From the NCBI RefSeq assembly GCF_025061645.1, contig NZ_JANYMP010000007.1, positions 42,358-106,357 on the forward strand: 64,000 nt of DNA, given 5' to 3'. The DNA comes from Umezawaea endophytica (GTDB taxonomy: Bacteria; Actinomycetota; Actinomycetes; Mycobacteriales; Pseudonocardiaceae). The position numbers and the translations under genes were made by a program. Under the pieces are notes generated by a model. That model searched no databases and was not told where the DNA came from. It worked only from the letters and a program-made list of their open reading frames with translations. Shown here piece after piece: positions 21,426 through 29,520 of the stretch. Numbering within the stretch: the first letter of the stretch is position 1; every line of letters begins with the position of its first letter.

Positions 21426-22208
21426 TCAGTGGCAGTCGCCTCGCCTGCCAAGGGTGTCCACGGGGGTCGCGCCGGGGCGGGTCCACTGCGGGACGGGGCG
21501 GCTGGTCGGGCCCCAGGTCGAGTTCCCGTCCGCGTCCGAGCGCCAGGACCAGCACGCGTGGCGCCCCTCCGGCCGACCGTCGGGCCTGTCCTCCCACGCC
21601 TCCCCCCGGACATTGGGCGTCATGTCGAGCAGACCGAGCGCCGGGTTGGCCCGCTCGTTGCCGCGGCCCGTCGTGGCGTAGGTGAGGAACGCGCGGTCGC
21701 CGTCGCGCAGGAAGCAGGTGAGGTGCCCCATGCGGTCCCCGACAGGGGCGGGCGCGTCGCGGACCGAGTACCAGGGCTGGATGTAGCCCATGAACTCGAC
21801 ATAGGCGGCGACCTCGTCCCACCGGCCCGTCGTCACCGTCGCGAACGAGACCCCGCGAGCGTTGAGGTAGGCGGAGTCGTCGAGGTGCCAGGCCGTGGTG
21901 GTGCAGCCCTCGCACTGCCCCTGGTGCGGCGCGCCGTCGTACCACATGTGCTTGTAGACCACGAGTTCCTCGCGACCCTGGAACAGGTCGAGGAACGGGA
22001 CCGGGCCGTCGGCTCCGACGACCTCGACCGTCCCGTCGAACTCCACCACCGGCAGCCGGCGGCGGGCCGCGGCGATGGCGTCGCCCTCACGGGTGTGGGC
22101 CTTCTCCCGGACCAGCAGCTCGTCACGGGCGGCCTGCCAGGTGGCCAGGTCGACGACGGGCGGGGCGCCGGGCAGCGCGGTGGTCTGGTCACTCGGCGTG
22201 GCCGTCAT
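21426..22208 (-). CDS. DUF899 thioredoxin-like protein
   Basis: This 260-residue protein matches the DUF899 family. The pattern is a helical start (WQAARDELLVREKAHTREGD), LVVYKHMWYDG, a QCEGCTTTAWHLDD segment holding a CxxC-like pair, and a late RTSDADGNSTWGPTSRP-like stretch. DUF899 proteins are predicted thioredoxin-fold enzymes of unknown role in actinomycetes. The ATG at 22208 has GGAGG upstream. It stands between two secreted glycoside hydrolases but transcribes alone; a link to them is not evident. Confidence 0.85.
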   Translation of the reverse strand: MTATPSDQTTALPGAPPVVDLATWQAARDELLVREKAHTREGDAIAAARRRLPVVEFDGTVEVVGADGPVPFLDLFQGREELVVYKHMWYDGAPHQGQCEGCTTTAWHLDDSAYLNARGVSFATVTTGRWDEVAAYVEFMGYIQPWYSVRDAPAPVGDRMGHLTCFLRDGDRAFLTYATTGRGNERANPALGLLDMTPNVRGEAWEDRPDGRPEGRHACWSWRSDADGNSTWGPTSRPVPQWTRPGATPVDTLGRRGDCH

Positions 22209-22370
22209 GGGTGTCCTCCGTGGTGTGTCTCGGTGTGCGAAGTCCAACAACACACGAACAGACTCCCGAGCCGCGCCTAAATCATCGGCGCTCGGCTCCG
22301 AGCTTCGCCACGGGAACTTTTGCGGTTAATCAATCCAGATCGCCGATGAATCGCAGCGCGTGCTCAAACG

Positions 22371-22399
22371 TTGACACCAAGCGAACACGATCCTAGGGT
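22371..22399 (+). promoter_or_regulatory. Promoter of the mannanase-esterase gene
   Basis: TTGACA (22371-22376), a 17-base spacer and TAGGGT (22394-22399) make a sigma-70-like promoter about 70 bases before the ATG. The -35 overlaps CAAACGTT, a partial LacI-type core. The direct repeat TGCGGTTAA occurs at 22321-22329 and 22411-22419, flanking the promoter. Confidence 0.6.
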
Positions 22400-22470
22400 C
22401 AGGATGCTTATGCGGTTAAGTTCACCGCGGTACCACGGTCACCACCCTGCGAAGCCAAGGAGGCCGTTCC

Positions 22471-24762
22471 ATGCACCCCACCCCTGCGCCCCGGCGACGA
22501 CACCTGACCGTCGTCGGCGTGCTCCTGCTGGTCGCGTCCCTGCTCACCCCGCTGTCCGCACGGGCGTTCCCCGCGTCGACCCGAACGGCGCTGATCGACT
22601 ACCTCACGAGCATCTCCGGCCGGTCCACCCTGTCCGGCCAGCACAACCGCGAACCCAACTCCGACCCGACGAAGTACACCCGCGTCGCCCAGGGCATCAC
22701 CGGCCAGACGCCCGGACTGTGGGGCGGCGACTTCCTGTTCCTGCCGGACGACGTCAACCACCGCCAGTCGATGGTCGACGAGGCCATCCGGCAGTGGCAG
22801 GGCGGTTCGGTCGTCGCCTTGACGTGGCACCTCTGCCCGCCCACCAAGGGATCCACCTGCGACTGGGCGAACGACATCAACTCCAGCCTGAACGCCGACC
22901 AGTGGAGCCAGATCGTCACCGACGGCACCGCGCTCAACACGGCGTACAAGAACCGACTCAACGAGGCCGTCCCCCACCTGCGCAGGCTCCAGGACGCCGG
23001 TGTCCCCGTGCTGTGGCGGCCGATCCACGAGATGAACGACGGCTGGTCCTGGTGGGGCGGCAAGCCCGGCGCGAACGGCAGCCGCAAGCTGTACCAGATC
23101 GCCCACGACTTCTACACCAGGACGCAGGGCCTGACGAACCTGGTGTGGGTGTGGAACGTCAAGGACGTCTCCATGGGATCGATCGCCGACTACTGGCCGG
23201 GACCGTCCTACGTGGACGTCGCCAGCCTCGACGTGTGGGCCAAGTACGACCCGAGCGCGTCGGACTACCAGGCGATGCTGAACGTCGCCGGTGGCAAGCC
23301 CATCGCGCTGGCCGAGGTCGGCCGCGTGCCGAGCCCGGCGCTGATGGACGCGCAGCCGCGCTGGGCGTGGTGGATGGTGTGGGCGGAGTGGCTCACCAAC
23401 CCGGCGTACAACAGCAACGCGGCCGTGCAGGCGTCCTACTTCTCCCCGCGCGTGCTCAACCGCGGCGAGTTCACCATCCCCGCGAGCGGAGGCGGCGGAG
23501 GCACGCGCGTCGGTCCGATCACCGGGTTGGGGGGCAAGTGCGTCGACGTCGCCGGGGCCAACCCGGCCAACGGCACGCAGGTGCAGTTGTACACCTGCGA
23601 CGGCGGCACGGCGCAGCAGTGGACGGTCGGCGCGGACGGCACGATCCGGGCGCTCGGCCAGTGCCTCGACGTCAACGGGGGCACGAACGCCAACGGCACC
23701 AGGGTCCAGCTCTGGACGTGCGTCGCGGGCAACACCCACCAGCGGTGGACGGCGAACGGGAGCACGCTGGTGAACCCCGAGACCGGGAGGTGCCTGGACG
23801 CCACCGGGCAGTCCAGCGCCGACCGCACCCCGTTGCAGATCTGGGCGTGCAACGGCCAGACCAACCAGAACTGGACGCTCCCCGGTACCTCGACGTCATG
23901 CACGCGCACCGTCTCCCCCGGCGAACGGACCCTGCCGGTCACGTTCGCCGGGACCACGTACCAGGTCACCGCGTACGTACCCGCCGCCACCGGCACGCTG
24001 CCGCTCGTGCTGAACCTGCACGGCAGCACCGGAACGGGCGCGGGCCAACTGTCCTACAGCGACATGAAGGCCGCCGCGGACCGCGACCGGTACCTCGTCG
24101 TGGCACCGTCCGGCGCGATCCCCAGCGGCAGCGGGTACGTGTGGAACGTGCCCGGCGTAGGCGCTCCTCCCGCGGGCGCACGGGACGACGTCGCGTTCCT
24201 CGACCAGGTGGTCGCCACCCTCGCCGGTCCCCTGTGCGCCGACACCACCCGCGTGTACGGCACGGGCTACTCCGGCGGCGGCCGGATGATCTCGGCCTAC
24301 GCGTGCGCCCGTCCCGGCGGGATCGCCGCCATCGCCCCGGTGGCGGGACTGCGGGCCGGACGCCCCGACCCGTCGAACACCACCCGGCCGGAAACCCAGT
24401 CCTGCCAACCGGGTCGTGGTGTGCCCGTGGTCGCGTTCCACGGTCGGCAGGACGCCACCAACCCGTACGACGGCGGCGGCAGCGACGTGTGGAAGTACTC
24501 CGTCCCCGCGGCGCAGCAGCGATGGGCGACCATCGGCGGCTGCGGCGCGAACCCGGCCACCGCGCAGGTTTCCTCGCACGTCAGCCGGTCCACCTACACC
24601 GGCTGCGGGCAGGGCGCGGAGGTCGTCCTCTACTCGGTCTCCGACGGCGGGCACACGTGGCCCGGAGCGCCGAGCGAGTCGGCCGGGAACGGCACCACCA
24701 CGCGGGAGATCTCCGCGAACTCCCTGATGTGGCAGTTCTTCCAGCGTTTCCACCGCTCCTGA
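22471..24762 (+). CDS. Secreted three-domain enzyme: GH26 mannanase, ricin-type lectin, CE1/PHB-depolymerase-like esterase
   Basis: This 763-residue exported protein has a signal peptide at 1-32. A GH26 catalytic domain follows at about 33-335, with acid/base Glu187 in WRPIHEMND and nucleophile Glu282 in ALAEVGR. A glycine-rich linker leads to a ricin-type beta-trefoil at about 347-472, with repeated QxW. The last part, about 477-763, is a secreted esterase of the LpqC / feruloyl-acetyl esterase type, with Ser601 in GYSGGG, Asp661 in GRQD and His728 in DGGHTWPG. This combination suits degradation of acylated mannan, where the esterase removes acyl groups while GH26 cuts the backbone. The chemistry of the esterase is inferred. 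Confidence 0.93.
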   Translation: MHPTPAPRRRHLTVVGVLLLVASLLTPLSARAFPASTRTALIDYLTSISGRSTLSGQHNREPNSDPTKYTRVAQGITGQTPGLWGGDFLFLPDDVNHRQSMVDEAIRQWQGGSVVALTWHLCPPTKGSTCDWANDINSSLNADQWSQIVTDGTALNTAYKNRLNEAVPHLRRLQDAGVPVLWRPIHEMNDGWSWWGGKPGANGSRKLYQIAHDFYTRTQGLTNLVWVWNVKDVSMGSIADYWPGPSYVDVASLDVWAKYDPSASDYQAMLNVAGGKPIALAEVGRVPSPALMDAQPRWAWWMVWAEWLTNPAYNSNAAVQASYFSPRVLNRGEFTIPASGGGGGTRVGPITGLGGKCVDVAGANPANGTQVQLYTCDGGTAQQWTVGADGTIRALGQCLDVNGGTNANGTRVQLWTCVAGNTHQRWTANGSTLVNPETGRCLDATGQSSADRTPLQIWACNGQTNQNWTLPGTSTSCTRTVSPGERTLPVTFAGTTYQVTAYVPAATGTLPLVLNLHGSTGTGAGQLSYSDMKAAADRDRYLVVAPSGAIPSGSGYVWNVPGVGAPPAGARDDVAFLDQVVATLAGPLCADTTRVYGTGYSGGGRMISAYACARPGGIAAIAPVAGLRAGRPDPSNTTRPETQSCQPGRGVPVVAFHGRQDATNPYDGGGSDVWKYSVPAAQQRWATIGGCGANPATAQVSSHVSRSTYTGCGQGAEVVLYSVSDGGHTWPGAPSESAGNGTTTREISANSLMWQFFQRFHRS

Positions 24763-24773
24763 CGGAGGCCGCC

Positions 24774-24779
24774 TATACT
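24774..24779 (+). promoter_or_regulatory. -10 box TATACT before the MmcQ/YjbR gene
   Basis: A TATACT hexamer lies 28 bases upstream of the GTG at 24802, right after the stop of the mannanase-esterase gene. It suggests an independent promoter; no clear -35 is visible. Confidence 0.45.
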
Positions 24780-24801
24780 GCGAAACCTGACTTTGGGGGC
24801 C

Positions 24802-25149
24802 GTGGTGGACAGTGGTGGGTTCTTCGACATCCTCGACACGCTCGTCGACGTGACGCGTGCGGAGGGCGAGCAGTACAGCTCGTTCAGCGTGAGCGGCAAG
24901 CGGTTCGGCTACTACTGGCCGCGCACCCGGACGGTCGGGTTGAAGCAGACCATTTCCGAGCAGTTGGCGTTGGTGGCCGAACGGCCGCAGGTGTTCGAGG
25001 TGCAGTTCACCTCCGGTGGGTTCGGCTGGGTGGTCGTCCACCTCGACGGGATCGAGGCGGACGAGCTGGCGGAGCTGGTGTTCGAGGCGTGGCGGCTGTC
25101 CGCGCCCGAGTCGCTGGTCGCCGAGGTGCCGGACCTGGCGCAGCGCTAG
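24802..25149 (+). CDS. MmcQ/YjbR family protein
   Basis: This protein of about 115 residues matches the MmcQ/YjbR family. The hallmarks are GKRFGYYWPRTRTVGLKQ, ERPQVFEVQFTSGGFGWVVV and the C-terminal LAELVFEAWRLSAP. The fold resembles a CyaY-like DNA-binding protein, but the role is unknown. The start is either GTG 24802 or GTG 24805, both just after a GGGGG ribosome-binding stretch. A TTG at 24793 is less likely. It ends a few bases past the stop of the convergent esterase gene. Confidence 0.85.
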   Translation: MVDSGGFFDILDTLVDVTRAEGEQYSSFSVSGKRFGYYWPRTRTVGLKQTISEQLALVAERPQVFEVQFTSGGFGWVVVHLDGIEADELAELVFEAWRLSAPESLVAEVPDLAQR

Positions 25150-26546
25150 CCGCGGTCGTCGACCAGGTCCCAGGTCGAGCCGATCCGCCGCACCACCCGG
25201 CGGCCCGGTTCGCTCCGGGGCCAGCCCGGATCACCGGTCGTGGCGAAGTCCACCCACGCCCGGTGCGTCCGGGCGGCGAGGTCGGCGGGTGGCGCGGTGG
25301 TGCCCAGCAGCGCGTTCGGCCCGTGCAGCGACGGCAGGTCGAGCCGGTCGAACACGAACGGCAGTTCCACGACGTGGCCCGCGCCGAACCCGCCGCCCAG
25401 TGCGTCGGACCGCCAGGTGAACTCGTAGACGAACGTCGGCGTGCCGGTCGCGGCGTTCGCGTCGGCCAGGCGCCGCGTTCCCGCGCCGAACAAGCCCATC
25501 CCCAGGACGGCGGACCGCCGTTCCCACTCCGAGCCGTGGGGCCGCTCGGCCAGGGCCAGGTCGTCCGGCCGCAGGGCGAAGCGGGCCGCGATGGCCGGGA
25601 CGTCCTCGTCCGGCCGCAGGTACAGGCTCCCCTCGTCGAGGTTGGTCCCGATGAGCAGGTCCACCCCGCCGCGGAGCGCGTCCGCGGGTTGCCGGTCCAG
25701 GACGAGGCCGAACGCCGTGATGCCGCCGAGCGGGTCGTGGTGGGTCGCCGTCCGGAGGTCCAGCCCCGCCAGCTTCGGGATGACGTCGACCAGCCGCTGG
25801 TCGGGCACCTCGGCCAGCGCCGCCGCGGTGGGGTCCAGTCCGAGTTCCCGCCCGACCGCCCTCGTGACGATGAGCGCCTGCTCCGTGGTGAACGCGCCCG
25901 TTCCGCTGCCGCTCTGCACGACGGCCCGGCGCACCAGGCCATCGGACTCCGGAGTGGCCAGGACACCAGCGACGATCGTGGCCCCGGCGGACTGGCCCGC
26001 CAGGGTCACGGCGGTCGGATCGCCGCCGAAGCGCTCGATGTTGTCACGCACCCAGCGCAGGGCGGCGAGGACGTCGAGTGCCCCGCGGTTGTCGGGCTCG
26101 TCGGGCAGGTGCAGGAAACCGTGGAGGCCGAGGCGGTACTCCACGGTCACCAGCACGACGCCGTCGCGCGCGAAAGCCGTGCCGTCGTAGAGGTCCGCGC
26201 TCGCCGACCCGGCTACGAACCCGCCACCGTGGACGAACACGACCACCGGCGCGCCCTGGGTGTCGGGAGCGTGGACGTTGAGCACCAGGTGGTCGTCGCC
26301 CTCGCGCCAGCCCGGCGCGAAGTACGGCGACAGGTCCAGGCCCGCGAACCCGCCCCGGACGGGCTGGGGCGCCGTCGGGCCGTGCCGGGTCGCGTCCCGG
26401 ACCCCCGTCCACGGCTCGTGCGGCCGGGGTGCGGCGAAGCGCAGTGCTCCGACCGGCGGGGCCGCGTACGGCACGCCGAGGAACACCGTGCCGTGCTCGC
26501 CCCGCTTTCCGCGCACCGCGCCGGTGGTCGTGCGGACGGTGGTCAC
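25146..26546 (-). CDS. Type-B carboxylesterase (PnbA-like)
   Basis: This 466-residue alpha/beta hydrolase belongs to the carboxylesterase/lipase type-B family. It shows the N-terminal GVPYAAPPVGALRF, the oxyanion-hole VHGGGF, the nucleophile Ser186 in LAGQSAGA, and a late GAGHVVELPFVF that supplies the catalytic histidine. It hydrolyses ester bonds of unknown substrates in the cytoplasm (no signal peptide). The GTG overlaps the TGA of the metallo-hydrolase gene (GTGA), so the pair is translationally coupled. Its 3' end overlaps the MmcQ/YjbR gene by four bases. Confidence 0.92.
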   Translation of the reverse strand: MTTVRTTTGAVRGKRGEHGTVFLGVPYAAPPVGALRFAAPRPHEPWTGVRDATRHGPTAPQPVRGGFAGLDLSPYFAPGWREGDDHLVLNVHAPDTQGAPVVVFVHGGGFVAGSASADLYDGTAFARDGVVLVTVEYRLGLHGFLHLPDEPDNRGALDVLAALRWVRDNIERFGGDPTAVTLAGQSAGATIVAGVLATPESDGLVRRAVVQSGSGTGAFTTEQALIVTRAVGRELGLDPTAAALAEVPDQRLVDVIPKLAGLDLRTATHHDPLGGITAFGLVLDRQPADALRGGVDLLIGTNLDEGSLYLRPDEDVPAIAARFALRPDDLALAERPHGSEWERRSAVLGMGLFGAGTRRLADANAATGTPTFVYEFTWRSDALGGGFGAGHVVELPFVFDRLDLPSLHGPNALLGTTAPPADLAARTHRAWVDFATTGDPGWPRSEPGRRVVRRIGSTWDLVDDRG

Positions 26547-27451
26547 AGCGTCGCGTACCGGGAGAACGGGGCCCACGCCGAGATGGCGAACGCGGAGCCG
26601 CGGTGCTCGACGGTGAACGCGCTGTGGCCGCTGAAGTGCGCGGGCAGCACCAGCGCGGTGTGGTCGGCCGCCCAGCCGAGCAGCTCTCGCCTGGTCTTGC
26701 GCGACTCGACCGGGTCCTCGCAGAAACAACTGTTGTGGTCGGGTTCGGCCACCTGCAACGGGGTGTGGACCAGGTCGCCCGCGAACAGGGCCCGGTCCGT
26801 CCCGGAGTGGAGCTTCAGCACGCTGGAGCCGGGCGTGTGGCCCGGAGCCGCCTCCAGGGTCAGGTTCGCGTCGATCCGGTGGGTGCCCTCCCACAGCAGC
26901 ACCTGCCCGTTGGCGTGCACGGGGGCGACGCTGTCCTCGTACACGTTCTCGTTGACGCCGCCCTTGACCGCCGAGTTCGTGGCGGGGTTCCAGAACTCGA
27001 AGTCCGCCTTGGGCACCAGGTACGTCGCGTTGGGGAACGTGGGCTCCCACCCGCCGTCGCGCAGCCGGGTGTTCCAGCCGACGTGGTCGACGTGCAGGTG
27101 CGTGTTGACCACGAGGTCCACGTCCTCCGGCAGCACACCGGCCCGTTCCAGGTTGCCGAGGTAGTCCAGGTCCAGGTGGTCCCACCCGGCGACGGCGGGC
27201 CTCGACTTGTCGTTGCCGACGCCGGTGTCGACCAGGATCGTCCGCCCCTCGCTGCGCAGCAGCCACGTCTGCATCGCCACCTGCACCACGTTGTCCTCGG
27301 GGTTCAGGTGGTCCGGCACGAGCACGTCCCGCTGCTCCGCCCACGCCCGCTCCGGCGAGCCGGGGAAGAACTGGTCCGGCGTCATGCCGACCGGCCCGTG
27401 CATCTCCTCCACGCGCGTCACGGTGACGTCGCCCAACCTGATCTCGTCCAC
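26543..27451 (-). CDS. MBL-fold metallo-hydrolase
   Basis: This 302-residue metallo-beta-lactamase-fold protein carries THLHVDH (His118, His120, Asp122, His123) and later metal ligands in AAPGHTPGS and FAGD. Similar proteins include lactonases and aryl or phosphate ester hydrolases. The GTG is chosen because GGAGG lies five to six bases upstream; extending to an earlier GTG would cross a dyad. The gene heads an operon with the carboxylesterase. The dyad immediately upstream suggests repressor or hairpin control. Confidence 0.9.
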   Translation of the reverse strand: MDEIRLGDVTVTRVEEMHGPVGMTPDQFFPGSPERAWAEQRDVLVPDHLNPEDNVVQVAMQTWLLRSEGRTILVDTGVGNDKSRPAVAGWDHLDLDYLGNLERAGVLPEDVDLVVNTHLHVDHVGWNTRLRDGGWEPTFPNATYLVPKADFEFWNPATNSAVKGGVNENVYEDSVAPVHANGQVLLWEGTHRIDANLTLEAAPGHTPGSSVLKLHSGTDRALFAGDLVHTPLQVAEPDHNSCFCEDPVESRKTRRELLGWAADHTALVLPAHFSGHSAFTVEHRGSAFAISAWAPFSRYATL

Positions 27452-27459
27452 TGGTTCCT

Positions 27460-27490
27460 CCAGAATTCCTTTGGTCACAACGAATTCTGG
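27460..27490. promoter_or_regulatory. Inverted repeat CCAGAATTC-N13-GAATTCTGG
   Basis: Perfect 9-base arms lie at 27460-27468 and 27482-27490, immediately upstream of the MBL gene and abutting its GGAGG. It is a likely operator, or a hairpin that could occlude the ribosome-binding site. Confidence 0.6.
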
Positions 27491-27552
27491 GGTCGTGGAC
27501 GACGCCCAACCACACCCTGCGAAGGCTAGGCACCACGGGGTCGGGCGCCGCG

Positions 27553-28374
27553 TCAGCGGATCTCCGCCTCCACGAACTCGCGGAAGCTCCGCGCGGGCCG
27601 CCCGGTCACCCGTTCGACCGCGTCGGTGACGCGGTCCTCGGACCCGCCCCGGACGTCCTCGTCCAGCGCGGCCAGGAAGGCGGCGAACTCGACGGGCAGC
27701 CCCGACTCCGCGAGGTGCCGCGCGTGGTCCGCGGTGTCGAGCGCCCGGTGGCGCACCACCTTCCCGGTCCACTTCCCGATGATCTCAGCGGCCTCCGCGT
27801 AGCTCAGCGCCTCGGGCCCGGTCAGCACGTGCTCCGCGTTGTGCGGCACCGGGTCCACCAGCGCGTGCCCGGCGACCGCCGCGATGTCCCCCGCGTCGAC
27901 GAACGCGACCCTGGCGTCCCCGGTGGCGCTCACGATCTCCCCGGTGCGCACGCCCACTCCCGCGGCGTGGTCACCGGTGAAGTTCTGCATGAACCACGAC
28001 GGCCGCAACACCGCCCACTCCGGCACCAGCGCCCGCACCAGTGCGTGCACGGCACCGAGCGGCGGGTCGCCCTCCTCCAGCGCCGACGAGCTGAGCAGCA
28101 CCACCCGCCGAACCCCCGACCGCAGCGCGGTCGCGAGGAACGGCTCCACCAGCGGCACGGGATCGATCACCCCGATCGGCGCGACGAGGTAGACCGACGA
28201 CACCCCGCGCACCGCGGCGGCGTGCGTCCCCGGCTCGGCCCAGTCGAACCGGACCTGCCCCTCCGACCGGGGCGCCCGAGTGGCGGCCCGAACCGGCACC
28301 GACCGCTCGCGGAGGAAGTCCACGACCCGCGAGCCGGTGGTCCCGGTGGACCCGACGACCAGGACCTCAGACAT
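27553..28374 (-). CDS. NmrA-like NAD(P)H-binding protein
   Basis: This 273-residue atypical SDR starts MSEVLVVGSTGTTGSRVVDF (dinucleotide-binding glycines at 8-14). It has the NmrA-type LRPSWFMQNFTGDH and FVDAGDIAAVAGHAL motifs. Family members are NAD(P)H-quinone oxidoreductases or redox sensors. The gene overlaps the 3' end of the SnoaL-like gene by eight bases, so the two form an operon divergent from a TetR regulator. The substrate is unknown. Confidence 0.9.
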   Translation of the reverse strand: MSEVLVVGSTGTTGSRVVDFLRERSVPVRAATRAPRSEGQVRFDWAEPGTHAAAVRGVSSVYLVAPIGVIDPVPLVEPFLATALRSGVRRVVLLSSSALEEGDPPLGAVHALVRALVPEWAVLRPSWFMQNFTGDHAAGVGVRTGEIVSATGDARVAFVDAGDIAAVAGHALVDPVPHNAEHVLTGPEALSYAEAAEIIGKWTGKVVRHRALDTADHARHLAESGLPVEFAAFLAALDEDVRGGSEDRVTDAVERVTGRPARSFREFVEAEIR

Positions 28375-28795
28375 CAGCCGCTCCGGAGAACGCGCTGTCC
28401 AGACCGCCCATGACGTCGGCAGCGGCGGCCGGGCTCCAGTAGTCGCGGTAGTGCCGGATCTCCCCGTCCCGCACCGTGATCACCGCGATGTAGGACATCG
28501 TGTACGGCTTCGCCGTGGGCACCACGACGCCGTTGACGGTGAACTCCACGACCACCACGTCGGGGTCGGCGGTCAGGTGCACGACCTGCTCGGGGATCTC
28601 CCGCACGTTCAGCAGATCCGGGTACTCGCGCAGGTATTCCTGGACGGCCGCGCGCCCCTCCACCCGCCGTGGCGCGCCCGGCTGCGCGAACGGGAACTCC
28701 AGCACCCCGTCCTCCGCCCACAGCGCGGCGAAGCCCGCCATGTCGTTGCGGAGCAGCAGGCCCAGCGCGTGGACCACGAGGTCCTCTGACTTCAT
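28367..28795 (-). CDS. SnoaL-like / NTF2-like protein
   Basis: This 142-residue protein shows the NTF2-like cone fold: an N-terminal helix with LLLRNDMAGFAALWAEDGVLEFPF, a central GRAAVQEYL segment and C-terminal strands with ITVRDGEIRHYRDYW. Such proteins are small cyclases, isomerases or ligand binders. The ATG at 28795 has GGAG upstream; an extension further upstream would run into the operator region. It leads the two-gene operon with the NmrA-like gene, controlled most likely by the divergent TetR. Confidence 0.88.
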   Translation of the reverse strand: MKSEDLVVHALGLLLRNDMAGFAALWAEDGVLEFPFAQPGAPRRVEGRAAVQEYLREYPDLLNVREIPEQVVHLTADPDVVVVEFTVNGVVVPTAKPYTMSYIAVITVRDGEIRHYRDYWSPAAAADVMGGLDSAFSGAADV

Positions 28796-28813
28796 GACAT
28801 CTCCAAACAGGAC

Positions 28814-28875
28814 GAGACGGTAGCGTCCCGACCAACCTAGCACAGGACGGGACGGCACCGTCTCGTCGCTACACT
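28814..28875. promoter_or_regulatory. Paired TetR operators and leaderless promoter
   Basis: Two 16-base sites, GAGACG-GTAG-CGTCCC (28814-28829) and GGGACG-GCAC-CGTCTC (28849-28864), are mirror copies with centres 35 bases apart between divergent genes. TACACT (28870-28875) ends six bases before the TetR ATG at 28882, so the regulator mRNA appears leaderless and overlapped by the second operator. Confidence 0.7.
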
Positions 28876-28881
28876 CGCCCG

Positions 28882-29520
28882 ATGACCCGCCGCGCGCCCA
28901 CCGGGGCAGCCCTGCTGCAACCGGCCGTCACCAAGGCCATCACCGAGTCCGTGCTGGCCGAGTGGGCCGAGAACGGCTACGCCAGGCTGTCGATGGAGGC
29001 CGTCGCCAAACGGGCGGGCGTCGGCAAGAGCGCCCTCTACCGGCGCTGGCCGTCCAAGCAGGAGATGGCGATGTCCGTGATCGCCGACTTCAGCGTCACC
29101 CGCGCCGCGACCCCGGACACCGGTTCGCTGCGCGGCGACCTGCGCGAAGCGCTGGACAGCCTGCACGCCTGGCTGACCGACGAGCACTTCGCCAGGATCC
29201 TCCCGGACCTGGTGGCGGAAACGGCCCGCAACCCGGAGCTGGGCGAGTTCGTGAAGGACATGATCGGCACACCGAGGCGCGAGCACTCGGCGGCGATGCT
29301 GCACCGAGCGGCCGAACGCGGCGAACTGGCGCCGGACGCGGACCTGGAACTGGTGCAGGACCTGATCGCGTCACCCCTGTACTGGCGCCTGAGCGTGCGC
29401 GGCGCGGCAGCGGAACCCGACTACCTCGACAAGCTCACGGACCTGATCCTCAGGTCGATCTCCACCATCCACAGTGGACCCCGCGGCTCCGAACCCCCTA
29501 CAGCCACCGGTTCCGCTTGA
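28882..29520 (+). CDS. TetR/AcrR family transcriptional regulator
   Basis: This 212-residue protein has the helix-turn-helix at about residues 18-63 (LAEWAENGYARLSMEAVAKR, then GVGKSALYRRWPSKQEM). The C-terminal domain is of the TetR_C type found in AcrR-like proteins. There is no ribosome-binding site; the ATG lies six bases after a TACACT -10, so translation is probably leaderless. It is divergent from the SnoaL-like/NmrA-like operon and probably represses both through the paired operators. Its 3' end overlaps the CorA gene tail by 23 bases. Confidence 0.92.
   Translation: MTRRAPTGAALLQPAVTKAITESVLAEWAENGYARLSMEAVAKRAGVGKSALYRRWPSKQEMAMSVIADFSVTRAATPDTGSLRGDLREALDSLHAWLTDEHFARILPDLVAETARNPELGEFVKDMIGTPRREHSAAMLHRAAERGELAPDADLELVQDLIASPLYWRLSVRGAAAEPDYLDKLTDLILRSISTIHSGPRGSEPPTATGSA

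Noticed and set aside
22209..22470. TGCGGTTAA direct repeats as an attachment site
   Set aside because: No integrase or tRNA is nearby and the repeats are only nine bases; they flank a promoter and are better viewed as possible regulator sites.
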